Virus record (IMG/VR): IMGVR_UViG_3300035688_000439
Coordinates: 1 to 24,797 of that record
DNA length: 24,797 nucleotides
Reading direction: 5' to 3' (one strand)
Source: a virus
The notes under the pieces are model-generated. The model ran no database searches, was not told the origin of the DNA, and saw nothing but the letters and a program-made list of their open reading frames with translations. Both the position numbers and the translations under genes were made by a program. Shown here in pieces: positions 1 through 7,172 of this stretch. How positions within the stretch are numbered: position 1 is the first letter of the stretch; each line of letters begins with the position of its first letter.

Positions 1-64
1 TCTTGTAGCGGACCTCGACCGTGAGTTTGCCGTAGGGCAGATAGGGATAGGTCGGGACGTTCAC
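1..64 (-). CDS. Start of a distal tail gene (partial)
   Basis: Only the first 21 codons are in the window, reading MNVPTYPYLPYGKLTVEVRY and onward. The GTG at 64-62 lies just after the tape measure stop and is preceded by a strong AGGAGG 5 bases upstream, embedded in the last codons of the tape measure. The position directly after the tape measure suggests a distal tail or tail-tip protein, as in other siphoviruses. Nothing in 21 residues identifies the family, so the role rests on gene order alone. Confidence 0.65.
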   Translation of the reverse strand, partial: MNVPTYPYLPYGKLTVEVRYK

Positions 65-66
65 TA

Positions 67-2742
67 TCACCTCCTGCCTACAGGTGCGTTCTCGCGCACG
101 GCGGTCTGAATGGCCGCCGCTAGGCCCGATCGGTTTCGCTGAAGCATGTCAACGAATGAGGCCGCGTCGTTCGCGTAGATCGTAACCTGCATGGTGGTGT
201 TGCCGCCTGCGCCCGCCATCGCCAGCTCAGGCCCGGTGTGGAACGGCCTGATGATCTCGGTTCCCCGCTCGCCGGCGAGCAGCACGGTGGGCCGGCGAAT
301 GACCATACCGGCGGCCGCGTGCGCGAAGCCCGGATCGCCCCAGCCGCCCTGGACCTCCCCGCCGCCAGCGCCCGCCTCCCCGCCGCCAGCGCCCGCCTCC
401 CCGCCGCCAGCGCCCGCCGCCCCGCCGCCGGTCATACCGACGAGGGCGTTGAACAGCCCGCCGAGCAGGCCCCCGGCCTGGCCGGTCTGCTGCATCTGAT
501 CGACGCCGAAAAGCCAGTCGGCGACCATCTTCGCGATCATCTGAGCAAAGGCACGCTGAATGCTGGCGAACAGATCAGAGAAGAATCCAGCCAGCGTGCT
601 CGCGCCACTCATCAGCTTCTCGAATGACGACGCGAACGCGTCGTGGATGTTCTCGGCAAGGTGCAGCCACAGCCCGCTGATCGTGTGTCCGGTGTCGTCC
701 CACTTAGAGGTCAGCAAGTCGATCTGGCGCTCTATCTCGCGCCGCTCCTCGACGATGGTCTCGCGCCGGCCGAGCGAGGCGGTGTCCCACTCTCGCTGCA
801 GCTCTGCCAACCGCTGTCGCAGCGCGGCCAGCACCTGCTCGGCCGTCTGCGGCATCGGCGGGAGCATGTCCATCATCGGAGCTACATAGGGGCCGGGCTT
901 GACCTGCGATATGCCGGCCTGCGCCTGCAGCCGGAGCTGCTCGTCAAGCAGCTTATTGAGCGTCTGCATCGCGTCGGTCCAGACGACCGTGCCCTCGTAA
1001 CCGAGCCGCCGCAGGCGATCCAGTTCCTCCCGCGCCAGCGCCACCCTGGGCGCCAGCTCCTCGATCTGCTCGGAGAAAGTGGCGGCCCTTCTGAGCTGGG
1101 CTTCATCCGTAACGCCGCCCATAGAAGCCGTCAGCTTTGCCAGCTCGCCGTTCACATCGGTGAGCCGCGTCTTTAGTTCCGTCGCCCACTGCCAAACCGC
1201 GGGCTCCTTTGACTGCTGGGCGAGCGCGCCCCACTTCTCCGCGGCCACAGTGAGCCAGGCCGCGTAGTCCTGCAGGACGCGCAGCCGCCTCTCGTCGTCC
1301 TTGTCAGCCGCCGCGAAGTCGAGCTTTGCCTTTAGCAGCGCGCCATAGGCCTGCGAAAGCTCGAGCGGAGTGGGACCCTTCTTGCCGCCGCCCGCGCCAC
1401 CTCGGCCACCGCCGCCACCGCCGCCACCGACCGCCTTCTGGCCGGCCTGCATGAGTTCAGCCAAGTCAGCCTTCTGTTTGTCCAACCATGCCTGCCACTC
1501 ACTCTTCGGCGTCCCCTCGGGAAGGATGACCTCCCACTGCGGGACGGCCAACTGTATCCGGCCACCACTCAGCTTGTAGAGCGCCGTGCTGAAGTCGCGC
1601 AGCGGCTTGTTGACGAACTCCATGAGTTGGTTCGCGATGGCCAGCAGCGCGTTGAATACCACCTCGCGGATGTGGCCCCAGTCAGCCTCCCATGCCACGA
1701 CCAGCGTGCCCAGCGCGGCGATCACGAGACCGATCGGGCCTGTGACTGCGGCAATGGCGGCACTTAGAGCGGGCCAGGCCGCGATCAGACCTGGCAGGGC
1801 GATGATCAGCGGCCCCAGTGCCAGCATGAGGCCCGATACGGCGCCCGCGGCCAGCAGCAGTCCCTTCGCCAAACCAGGGTGCTCCTTTGCCCAGTTGGCC
1901 GCCGCCGCCGCCAGCTCTTTCACCCTCTCCATCAGGTCGCGAAGCAGCGGCATGGCGCTGGTGATGACAGGCATGACCGCCGAGGCGATACTGACCGCGA
2001 CGCCTTGCATCTGCGCGTGCAGCATGTCGAAGGCCGCGTCCGCCCGGTCCGCGGCGGCGAACATGTCATCGCTCCACACGATCCCGAGGTCGCGCGCCGC
2101 CTGCTGCTGGCGCGCCATCTCCGCCGTGGTCATCGCGAGCAGCGGCGCGATCTCTTTCCAGCCTCGGCCGAAGACCTGGGCGGCGAACATGTTCCGTTGC
2201 GTCTCGTTCCCCATGCCCTGCAAGCTCCCGATTACCTCGGGCAGTAGCGCCGACATGGGCCGCAACGACCCGTCCGCCTCGTGGATCGCGATGCCCAGCG
2301 ACTTCATCACATCCGCGGCATTGCCCGTCCCCTCCTCGATGCCCATGAGGTTCCGCTGGAGAAATGCGGAAGCGTTGGTGATGGCCTCGGTGGAGAACCC
2401 CGCCTGTTGGGCGATGAAGGTGTACTCCTGCAACTGCTTGCGCGAGAGGCCCGTCATCGCGGCCTGATTCCGAAGCTGTTCGGCAGTCTCGCCGGTCTGT
2501 TGGGCAAGCCGCATCATGCCGGCAATCGCGCCGGCGATGCCCGCACCCATCGCCGTGATAGCGACGCCAGCCGCGCGGATCGCGCCGGCGTTGCGCTGAA
2601 TTGCAGCGTTCGCTTTTGCGAAGCCGAGTGACATCGAGGCGCCGGTCTTCGTCGCCGCGCCCTCGACCTTGCCCAGCTCCACAATCGCCTGGTTGGCGTT
2701 GGTGACGATGCGCCCGAACAGCGTAAAGAGCTCAGCCGCCAC
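67..2742 (-). CDS. Tail tape measure protein
   Basis: This 891-residue protein would set tail length and lie inside the tail tube. The N-terminal 280 residues are alanine-rich and helical, with the pattern of phage tape measure and minor tail proteins (for example GMGNETQRNMFAAQVFGRGW, about residues 176-195). Residues about 290-350 form a long hydrophobic stretch with several potential membrane-spanning segments. A glycine-rich linker follows near 440-460, then heptad-like helical segments, and a second glycine-rich linker encoded by 21-bp repeats lies near the C-terminus. The start is a GTG with GGAG 8 bases upstream, overlapping the end of the frameshifted chaperone by 11 bases. At the usual 1.5 angstroms per residue the tail would be about 130 nm; that is an inference. 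Confidence 0.92.
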   Translation of the reverse strand: MAAELFTLFGRIVTNANQAIVELGKVEGAATKTGASMSLGFAKANAAIQRNAGAIRAAGVAITAMGAGIAGAIAGMMRLAQQTGETAEQLRNQAAMTGLSRKQLQEYTFIAQQAGFSTEAITNASAFLQRNLMGIEEGTGNAADVMKSLGIAIHEADGSLRPMSALLPEVIGSLQGMGNETQRNMFAAQVFGRGWKEIAPLLAMTTAEMARQQQAARDLGIVWSDDMFAAADRADAAFDMLHAQMQGVAVSIASAVMPVITSAMPLLRDLMERVKELAAAAANWAKEHPGLAKGLLLAAGAVSGLMLALGPLIIALPGLIAAWPALSAAIAAVTGPIGLVIAALGTLVVAWEADWGHIREVVFNALLAIANQLMEFVNKPLRDFSTALYKLSGGRIQLAVPQWEVILPEGTPKSEWQAWLDKQKADLAELMQAGQKAVGGGGGGGGRGGAGGGKKGPTPLELSQAYGALLKAKLDFAAADKDDERRLRVLQDYAAWLTVAAEKWGALAQQSKEPAVWQWATELKTRLTDVNGELAKLTASMGGVTDEAQLRRAATFSEQIEELAPRVALAREELDRLRRLGYEGTVVWTDAMQTLNKLLDEQLRLQAQAGISQVKPGPYVAPMMDMLPPMPQTAEQVLAALRQRLAELQREWDTASLGRRETIVEERREIERQIDLLTSKWDDTGHTISGLWLHLAENIHDAFASSFEKLMSGASTLAGFFSDLFASIQRAFAQMIAKMVADWLFGVDQMQQTGQAGGLLGGLFNALVGMTGGGAAGAGGGEAGAGGGEAGAGGGEVQGGWGDPGFAHAAAGMVIRRPTVLLAGERGTEIIRPFHTGPELAMAGAGGNTTMQVTIYANDAASFVDMLQRNRSGLAAAIQTAVRENAPVGRR
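361..423. repeat. Three 21-bp tandem repeats in the tape measure gene
   Basis: The + strand unit GCCGCCAGCGCCCGCCTCCCC occurs at 361-381 and 382-402, with a nearly identical copy at 403-423 (one T changed to G). On the coding strand it encodes the heptapeptide GEAGAGG three times, a flexible linker near the C-terminus of the tape measure. The unit keeps the reading frame, so copy number can vary by slippage without breaking the gene. Confidence 0.9.
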
Positions 2743-3220
2743 GCGCTACTCTCCTTGCCCGCCGCCGCTCGCGCCGCGCTTCACACTCGGCGAGTTGTTT
2801 GCTCCGGCCGAACACCCGCTTCTGTCCGGGGTGCTCCCGGAACCACGTCAATGCGCGCTCTGCGTTCGCCATCGCCACCTCTTTGCTCACCAGCCCTGTC
2901 CGCTGCACCTGCTGCGGACCCAGCTCACGTGTCTCATAGCCCAGGCCGGCCGTCCGCAGGTACTCGCCGAAGCTCTGCTTGCCGCCCGCCCCGAATTGCC
3001 AGCCGACAAACGCGGCCCGTCGCCACCGCTCCTCGTTCTCCTCGGCTACCGCCTCCTGCACGCTGTCCAGCACGTCGTACCAGCGCGCCAAACGCAGCCT
3101 CTCCGGGTCGCGGAACACATCATCCGTCCAGCCGTAGCGCGCCTGTATCAGGTCGAGGACTCGGCGGAGGGGGAGGGCTCGGCCGGCGGCGCCTCGGCCG
3201 CGGTTCCTGGCCCAGCCGGT
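2732..3220 (-). CDS. T extension of the tail assembly chaperone (made by -1 frameshift)
   Basis: This frame overlaps the end of the G chaperone and is open from upstream of the slippery site to a TGA at 2732. It has no convincing start of its own: the residues upstream of the slip read like a shadow frame, while the residues after it (LIQARYGWTDDVF, then a charged helical region ending in an arginine-rich tail) look like genuine protein. After the slip the first residues are TGWARN. The fusion with the first 124 residues of G gives a GT product of about 286 residues. In lambda-like phages gpG and gpGT bind the tape measure and recruit tail tube subunits. Position between tail tube and tape measure genes supports this. 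Confidence 0.85.
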   Translation of the reverse strand, partial: TGWARNRGRGAAGRALPLRRVLDLIQARYGWTDDVFRDPERLRLARWYDVLDSVQEAVAEENEERWRRAAFVGWQFGAGGKQSFGEYLRTAGLGYETRELGPQQVQRTGLVSKEVAMANAERALTWFREHPGQKRVFGRSKQLAECEARRERRRARRVARGG

Positions 3221-3591
3221 AAAAAAGCCGCCACGTCCCGGCTCTGCCGCACGGCTCCTATCACGGCCATCATATCGGCCAGCGAGAACCGCTCGGGGTC
3301 GTGCAGTTCCTCCTCCGGTACGCCCAGCAACTGCGAGGCGAGGTTGAACACCTCTTCCGTGCAGTGCGCGACGGCAAAGATCATCAGGCGCGGCCCCTTG
3401 CTCCCGTCCTCGAGCTCTGCAGGGTCCGCGATGATGCCGCGCGCCAGCGCCATCTCGACGATGCGGGCCAGCGGCACCATCGCATCGAGGCCCAGCTTGC
3501 ACAGCCGATACTCCCGGCCGCCCAGGGTCAGCACCGGCTCCGGTCCGAACATTGCCTGCTCGCCCGCAGTGGCTTGCGTCTGTCCTGTCAT
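3148..3591 (-). CDS. Tail assembly chaperone G
   Basis: This 147-residue product is translated without frameshifting. Residues 15-115 form the conserved-looking part (TLGGREYRLCKLGLDAMVPL, later FSLADMMAVIGAVRQSRDV), typical of small tail chaperones that begin by describing a target 'field' followed by helices. The tail from about residue 125 is low-complexity, rich in Ala, Pro, Glu and Ser, as expected for the in-frame end past the slip. The ATG at 3591 follows GGAAGAG at a usable distance. Its place after the tail tube gene and before the tape measure is the standard order in siphoviruses. Confidence 0.87.
   Translation of the reverse strand: MTGQTQATAGEQAMFGPEPVLTLGGREYRLCKLGLDAMVPLARIVEMALARGIIADPAELEDGSKGPRLMIFAVAHCTEEVFNLASQLLGVPEEELHDPERFSLADMMAVIGAVRQSRDVAAFLPAGPGTAAEAPPAEPSPSAESST
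3220..3226 (-). promoter_or_regulatory. -1 ribosomal frameshift slippery site T TTT TTA
   Basis: On the coding strand the heptamer TTTTTTA falls in frame as GCT TTT TTA CCG, which is the X XXY YYZ pattern and the same heptamer as the HIV-1 gag-pol site. A one-base backward slip joins the G frame to the T frame without meeting a stop. The downstream coding strand is very GC-rich and could form a stimulatory structure, but I did not define one. Confidence 0.88.
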
Positions 3592-3645
3592 GTCACACTC
3601 TTCCGCGCATATTGGTCAGTGGCCTGGGGGCGAGCCTTCAGCAGT

Positions 3646-3666
3646 GGCGGGGCTGCCAGACCCGCC
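3646..3666. other. Small hairpin between tail tube and chaperone genes
   Basis: GGCGGG at 3646-3651 pairs with CCCGCC at 3661-3666 around a 9-base loop, in the 109-bp gap between the tail tube stop and the chaperone start. There is no T-run on either side, so it does not look like an intrinsic terminator. It could slow 3' decay or affect coupling between the two genes. Confidence 0.4.
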
Positions 3667-3700
3667 CCCTGCGGTCTCTAACTCAGTCGGCGCTCAGCGA

Positions 3701-4291
3701 CTACGAGCCACCGATGTCGGCCGGAATCCACAGCTCCCACGGCTCGGTGTACGGATCGCTCAGGGAGAAGTGGCCGGTCCACTTTGCGGCGATCACCGCC
3801 TCGTCTTGCGGCGCCAGCGGGATGGTCAGCGGGCTCTCCGGCAGCGCGTTCAGCACGATGCCCACGAAGGGCAGGTCGTTGCCGTGGATGGTCCCCACCA
3901 GCGCGAGGTTGCTGATGTAGTCGCCGTCCTCGACCGGCCCGCCGGTGATCACAGTGAAGTCCGGGTCGCTGATATCCACATCCGCGCCCGCCACCAGTCG
4001 CTCGATGTTGTTCGGGAACACCTCCATCGCGCTGGCCTCGATGGTGGCGACCACGCGGCTGCGCCGGCGCAGGCCCCTGGTGGGGCCCATTACGCCGTCC
4101 GCTGCGATCTCCCGGATCTCCCGCTCGAGGTTGAACCGGCTGCCGCCGCGGGTTGCCCCGACACAGATTCCGGGATTATCCTCGTCGGTAAATCCCGCAT
4201 AGATCGCCCCGGCGTCGATCAGGATGCGGTTCGGGGTGTCGGTCGAGAGGCCGTTCAACCCCACGTCGCCAGGCATGACAGGCAGACTCAT
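3701..4291 (-). CDS. Major tail (tube) protein
   Basis: The 196-residue product has the look of siphovirus tail tube proteins. An N-terminal segment describes a 'baseline' strand (PNRILIDAGAIYAGF), then GATRGGSRFNLEREIREI followed by ADGVMGPTRG, matching the common pattern R-G-x-F...E-x-R-E-I...D-G-x-x-G-P-x-x-G. This is followed by strands and the segment VFPNNIERL. It would polymerise into the tail tube around the tape measure. The ATG at 4291 has AAGGAG close upstream. The leader before it is long and highly structured (4292-4478), consistent with a strongly expressed gene under its own control. The gene order completion protein, tube, G/GT, tape measure supports the call. Confidence 0.85.
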   Translation of the reverse strand: MSLPVMPGDVGLNGLSTDTPNRILIDAGAIYAGFTDEDNPGICVGATRGGSRFNLEREIREIAADGVMGPTRGLRRRSRVVATIEASAMEVFPNNIERLVAGADVDISDPDFTVITGGPVEDGDYISNLALVGTIHGNDLPFVGIVLNALPESPLTIPLAPQDEAVIAAKWTGHFSLSDPYTEPWELWIPADIGGS

Positions 4292-4354
4292 CTCGGTCTC
4301 CTTCGCGGCTCTCCCGCCGCTTATGGTCTCGGGCGGTTGCCCGGAACGTCCGTC

Positions 4355-4467
4355 GGCCCGGCCAAAGAGAAAGGCGGTCCCCTGCCTGCGCGCAGGAAAC
4401 CGCCTTGCAAGCCTTCTCTCGACTCCCCGTTAGCTAGGCGGGGGGCCGGGCCTGTTATGCGCTTGTC
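4355..4467 (-). promoter_or_regulatory. Structured leader A upstream of the tail tube gene
   Basis: On the minus strand the order is motif GACAAGCGCATAAC (4454-4467), outer stem GGCCCGGCC, hairpin 2 (CCCCG at 4425-4429 with CGGGG at 4439-4443), a CGAGAGA single strand, hairpin 1 (AAGGCGGT 4371-4378 with ACCGCCTT 4399-4406, capped by the mini-palindrome CCTGCGCGCAGG), a TCTCTTT tract, then the closing outer arm. The outer arms at 4355-4363 and 4444-4452 are perfectly complementary over 9 bases, giving a three-way junction. Further small hairpins (4331-4342 and 4305-4320) lie between it and the tube start. The same layout occurs upstream of the capsid gene and, in reduced form, near 21200. Confidence 0.7.
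4364..4406 (-). terminator. Terminator-like hairpin within leader A
   Basis: An 8-bp stem (AAGGCGGT/ACCGCCTT) is followed on the minus strand by TTCTCTTT, an imperfect U-tract. It may be a partial terminator or attenuator ahead of the tail tube gene. The competing 9-bp outer stem begins right after the U-tract, so the two structures could be alternatives. Confidence 0.55.
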
Positions 4468-4478
4468 TCAGCGGGCCG

Positions 4479-4943
4479 CTAGACCCGCGCCTTCATATCC
4501 GCCACCTCGGCGGTCGGGTAGACCCTCATCGTCCACATCATCGGCCGCGCCCAGAGTTCCTGCTCTGGGTCGGCCAAGTCGAAGTCACTGACGAACCGGA
4601 GGCCATGCCCCCTGAACTCGTCGCACTCGATGGTTCTCCTATTGAGCAAGCCCACGACGCGCTTGCGCATGTCGAGCACCCGCCCACTCGACGGGTCCGC
4701 GTCCCAGATCTTCAACTCGATGTCCGCTACCTGATAGCTGCTCTCGTCCTGCTCGTCCCGGATGCCCACCGTCACCGAGAAGTACGGGAAGTGGCAGTTC
4801 GGCGGCGCCCACACATGGTAGTAGCGTAGCGCGCCCTCATCGGCTGGCGGCACAGGCGGTATCAGCGCCAGCAGCCTCTCGTCTGTCGCGAGGATGTCGC
4901 GGATCTCTTCTATGATCGCCTTGACCGTGTCGCGGTCACTCAT
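4479..4943 (-). CDS. Tail completion / minor tail protein
   Basis: The 154-residue product begins with a helical segment (TVKAIIEEIRDILATDERLL), then YYHVWAPPNCHFPYFSVTVG and a run of beta strands containing IELKIWDADPSSGRVLDMRK. This pattern (N-terminal helix, P-F-P-Y-F/Y-V strand, later helix with V-x-x-L-L) fits the tail completion proteins that sit between the gp10-like gene and the tail tube gene and cap the tail tube. The start overlaps the stop of the gp10-like gene (ATGA), implying coupled translation. No exact family is recognised with confidence; the assignment rests on fold-like pattern and gene order. Confidence 0.65.
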   Translation of the reverse strand: MSDRDTVKAIIEEIRDILATDERLLALIPPVPPADEGALRYYHVWAPPNCHFPYFSVTVGIRDEQDESSYQVADIELKIWDADPSSGRVLDMRKRVVGLLNRRTIECDEFRGHGLRFVSDFDLADPEQELWARPMMWTMRVYPTAEVADMKARV

Positions 4944-5542
4944 ATGATCCGCCTGCCGAGTATGCCGCGCACCGCGCCGCGGGTGTGCTCAAGCGCCGGC
5001 CGCAGCGATGGCCGCGGCGCCATGCCCGACTTGCTCCCATGCGCGTAGCCTGCGGGCAGATCGCCCTGCCCTGCGGCCGCCCCAGCCCTTCCAGTCCCGA
5101 ACTCGAGCCACGGTGCCTTCTCCATGTCGCTGCCGACGATCCCCTCCCAGTTCCCGTCATCCCCGCGCCGCGATACCGCTTTGATCGATCGGCGATGGTC
5201 GCCGAGCGCGACCGCTGGCGGCTCACCCGGCGCCGATGCGATATACGTGCCCGGGCCGCTGACCAGCGCGAATGCCGCGCCCATCTGCGTCGCCATCGCC
5301 TTACTCCAGCCCTTCGGCCGCTTCGCTCGCACATAATGCCGACGCCGCCCCTTGCCGCCCGGAATCTTGTAGACCCGCCCACTGCGCGGTCCGCTGAGCA
5401 TCTTCAGCCAGTCATGTTTGACGACGTTGGCGGCGGCATAAGTGCGCTTCTGGGCTTCCTCGTCCAGGCACTTCGCCACCTCGCCGAGGAAGCTCGTCAG
5501 CTTGCAGTTCCCGCCCGCCCCGAACGCTGTGATGGTCGGCAT
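4940..5542 (-). CDS. HK97 gp10-like neck/tail component
   Basis: The 200-residue product carries the usual signature of the HK97 gp10 family: YIASAPGEPPAVALGDHRRS (about residues 99-118), meaning an exposed loop followed by a 'reduce or test' strand, then PWLEFGTGRAG and a C-terminal MAPRPSLRPALEHTR segment. Members of this family sit at the head-tail junction or tail terminator. The central region is unusually basic (KIPGGKGRRRHYVRAKRPKG). The ATG start directly follows the stop of the head-closure gene with a short TAATG overlap, and its end overlaps the next gene by ATGA. Confidence 0.85.
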   Translation of the reverse strand: MPTITAFGAGGNCKLTSFLGEVAKCLDEEAQKRTYAAANVVKHDWLKMLSGPRSGRVYKIPGGKGRRRHYVRAKRPKGWSKAMATQMGAAFALVSGPGTYIASAPGEPPAVALGDHRRSIKAVSRRGDDGNWEGIVGSDMEKAPWLEFGTGRAGAAAGQGDLPAGYAHGSKSGMAPRPSLRPALEHTRGAVRGILGRRII

Positions 5543-5874
5543 TACCGCTGCACTTCCTGCGCGATGAGCAGACTACTCTCGTCCGTTTCCGCGTCGTATT
5601 CAGGCGGCTCGATCGCCCGGTAGTACCTACTGGCGAGCACGAACCGGGTGTTGGCGATATCCACCACCAACTCGCCCCGGAAGATCAGGCGTTCGACCCG
5701 CTCCTCGTGTCCTCGCTGTGCCAACACCATCGCGTACTGAGCCGAGATCAGCGCCCGCCTGCACCAGCGCGTTGCAGTCGTCGCCCACTCGGTCGGGTCG
5801 TTGCCAAACGTCCCCTCGTTGGGCGTGCGTGTCTGGATCTCGACGCGGTCTCGGTAGACGTCGGCCGCTAACAC
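5542..5874 (-). CDS. Head-closure / head-tail adaptor protein
   Basis: This 110-residue protein resembles the small head-tail joining proteins of the SPP1 gp16 / HK97 gp7 type. It has an early strand DRVEIQTRTPNEGTFG, then WATTATRWCRRALIS, and the late segment TRFVLASRYYRAIEPPEYD describing a 'position of measured value' strand pair. The start is GTG with GGAG 5 bases upstream, and the next downstream gene begins within its stop region. Neighbours on both sides are head-tail connection genes, which supports the role. Confidence 0.7.
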   Translation of the reverse strand: MLAADVYRDRVEIQTRTPNEGTFGNDPTEWATTATRWCRRALISAQYAMVLAQRGHEERVERLIFRGELVVDIANTRFVLASRYYRAIEPPEYDAETDESSLLIAQEVQR

Positions 5875-5960
5875 TTCGTCTCCTTCGGCCCGCGCAGATT
5901 CTGCGTCTGCGACGGCCTCGGCAGTCCGCGCTTCGGCTTTGGTCGCTTGCTCTTCCTCAT
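5868..5960 (-). CDS. Tiny basic ORF, 30 residues
   Basis: Between the zinc-finger gene and the head-closure gene, the minus strand holds an ATG overlapping the previous stop (ATGA at 5960-5957) and a 30-residue frame, MRKSKRPKPKRGLPRPSQTQ and onward, that ends at a TAG just inside the head-closure gene. About a third of its residues are Lys or Arg and it also has several Pro. Both junctions have the overlap style of the rest of the operon, and it fills what would otherwise be the only gap here. Alternatively it is just a translated leader that carries the next ribosome binding site. No family is recognised. Confidence 0.45.
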   Translation of the reverse strand: MRKSKRPKPKRGLPRPSQTQNLRGPKETKC

Positions 5961-6142
5961 CGGTCTATCCCGTGCTCCCGCCGCAGATGGTCCCGTATCA
6001 GTTCAGGCGCGAGGACCACCTGGCAGTGCTTGCAGACGCAGACGCGGCCCGGCCGCCTGATGCCGTGCCTCGACAGCGGGATCGGCACGACCCTGCCGGT
6101 ATCGTCTGCCAGCCGCTGTATGTCCGCGCCCCTGATTCTCAT
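5957..6142 (-). CDS. Small C2H2-like zinc-binding protein
   Basis: The likely start is the ATG at 6142, which overlaps the stop of the connector gene (ATGA), giving 61 residues. The C-terminal half has C37-x2-C40-x11-H52-x4-H57 (CKHCQVVL, then DHLRREHG), a plausible C2H2 zinc site, with an additional Cys at 35. The N-terminal half (MRIRGADIQRLADDTGRVVP) is unremarkable. Function is unknown; it may bind nucleic acid or stabilise a small structural adaptor. Its position within the head-tail connector cluster is unusual for a regulator. Confidence 0.65.
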   Translation of the reverse strand: MRIRGADIQRLADDTGRVVPIPLSRHGIRRPGRVCVCKHCQVVLAPELIRDHLRREHGIDR

Positions 6143-7146
6143 GTCCCCGGGTTCTTCCGGTGCGGTGCCCACATCTCGTAGGCGATGGGCGGCGCGCCGT
6201 AGGTGGTCGAGCCGCGCCCACTAATCGCCTGCGCCCCTACCCCGTCCTGGCGCTGGTCGTACAGTGCAGCGATCGTGCGCAACACACCGTTTCGCACCGC
6301 CTCGGGGATGCCAAGTTGCGTCCGCCTCGCCCGCACCGACAGGGTCGTGCTGACCTCGGACGCAGTAACCGGCTCCCGCTTGGGCTTGCGCCAGGTCAAC
6401 TCGATCTCGGTATCGTCCTGAGTCGCCAGCACATTGAGCGACCCGTACATCTCGTCGTTGATGATCGCCGCTAGGTTCACGGCGGTCCCCGCGTCGTCGG
6501 CCCCGATGGCGAAATCCTGGAGCACCACGTCCTGGGTGCGAGTCGCGGGCGCGCTGGCGGCCACGCGGAACGTCATGCCGTCCACATACACCGTGTCGCC
6601 CACCGCCGCGCCGTTCACCACGATGACCGCCCGCAGCACCTCGAATGCGTTGTTCAGGTAATCGTCGGCGGCCTGCTTGGCCGACGTGATCAGCGCGGTT
6701 ATCAGGTCATTGTCGGCATCGTGCTCGACCCGCAGATAGGCCTTTGCCTGCGCCGGCGTCAGCGCCAAGCGGGATTCGACCGGACCGCCCTCGCCGGGCT
6801 CGACCGGCGGGGCCGGCGCGAAGGCCGCCTCGACGTCGAACTCCCTGTCGGTCGGATAGCATCCAGTCCCTATCGCGTGGATCCGTAGCGTGCCAGGCGT
6901 ATCGGCGTCAACGGCGTTGGCCGCGATATGGTAGTAGCCATCGGCCTCTTCAGTGATGGCCCCCGCGGGTAGCACTGGCACCGCGCCGTTCTTGATGAGG
7001 GTCACGATCAGCGAAACGCCAGGGACCAGTCCGGCGATCCCGGTGATGCCCTTGATGATCGGCGGCGGACCCGGATCATCGTGATCCGACACCATCAGGA
7101 ACGGCAGAACCTCAGCCGTGTTGTATTGGTCGATCTCGCCAGCCAT
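6139..7146 (-). CDS. Composite head-tail connector protein
   Basis: The 335-residue product looks like three modules. Residues about 13-106 resemble a beta-rich phage structural domain: a strand with LIVTLIKNGAVPVLPAGAI, then EEADGYYHIAANAVDADTPG and a closing strand. After the linker APPVEPGEGGP, residues 128-167 match the start of gp6-like head-tail connectors (LTPAQAKAYLRVEHDADNDL). Residues about 170-271 then form an inserted beta domain (GDTVYVDGMTFRVAAS, GTAVNLAAIINDEMYGSLNV) common in phage structural proteins. The connector resumes with GIPEAVRNGVLRTIAALYD at 279-297. The connector would form the ring under the portal; the extra domains would be exposed on it. Confidence 0.78.
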   Translation of the reverse strand: MAGEIDQYNTAEVLPFLMVSDHDDPGPPPIIKGITGIAGLVPGVSLIVTLIKNGAVPVLPAGAITEEADGYYHIAANAVDADTPGTLRIHAIGTGCYPTDREFDVEAAFAPAPPVEPGEGGPVESRLALTPAQAKAYLRVEHDADNDLITALITSAKQAADDYLNNAFEVLRAVIVVNGAAVGDTVYVDGMTFRVAASAPATRTQDVVLQDFAIGADDAGTAVNLAAIINDEMYGSLNVLATQDDTEIELTWRKPKREPVTASEVSTTLSVRARRTQLGIPEAVRNGVLRTIAALYDQRQDGVGAQAISGRGSTTYGAPPIAYEMWAPHRKNPGT

Positions 7147-7172
7147 GATCTATCCCTATTCGTTGCCGCCCC

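Noticed and set aside
361-423. 21-bp tandem repeats as a CRISPR-like or regulatory array
   Set aside because: No spacers, in-frame glycine-rich linker within the tape measure gene, so a coding repeat.
2669-4591. Long plus-strand ORF (640 codons), and others such as 12431-13795 and 7571-8455
   Set aside because: They lie opposite well-supported structural genes, have biased Pro/Arg/Ser/Ala composition and no domain pattern; they are shadows produced by high GC. The plus-strand ORF at 16822-17643 differs in having HTH and nuclease motifs, a ribosome binding site and a promoter.
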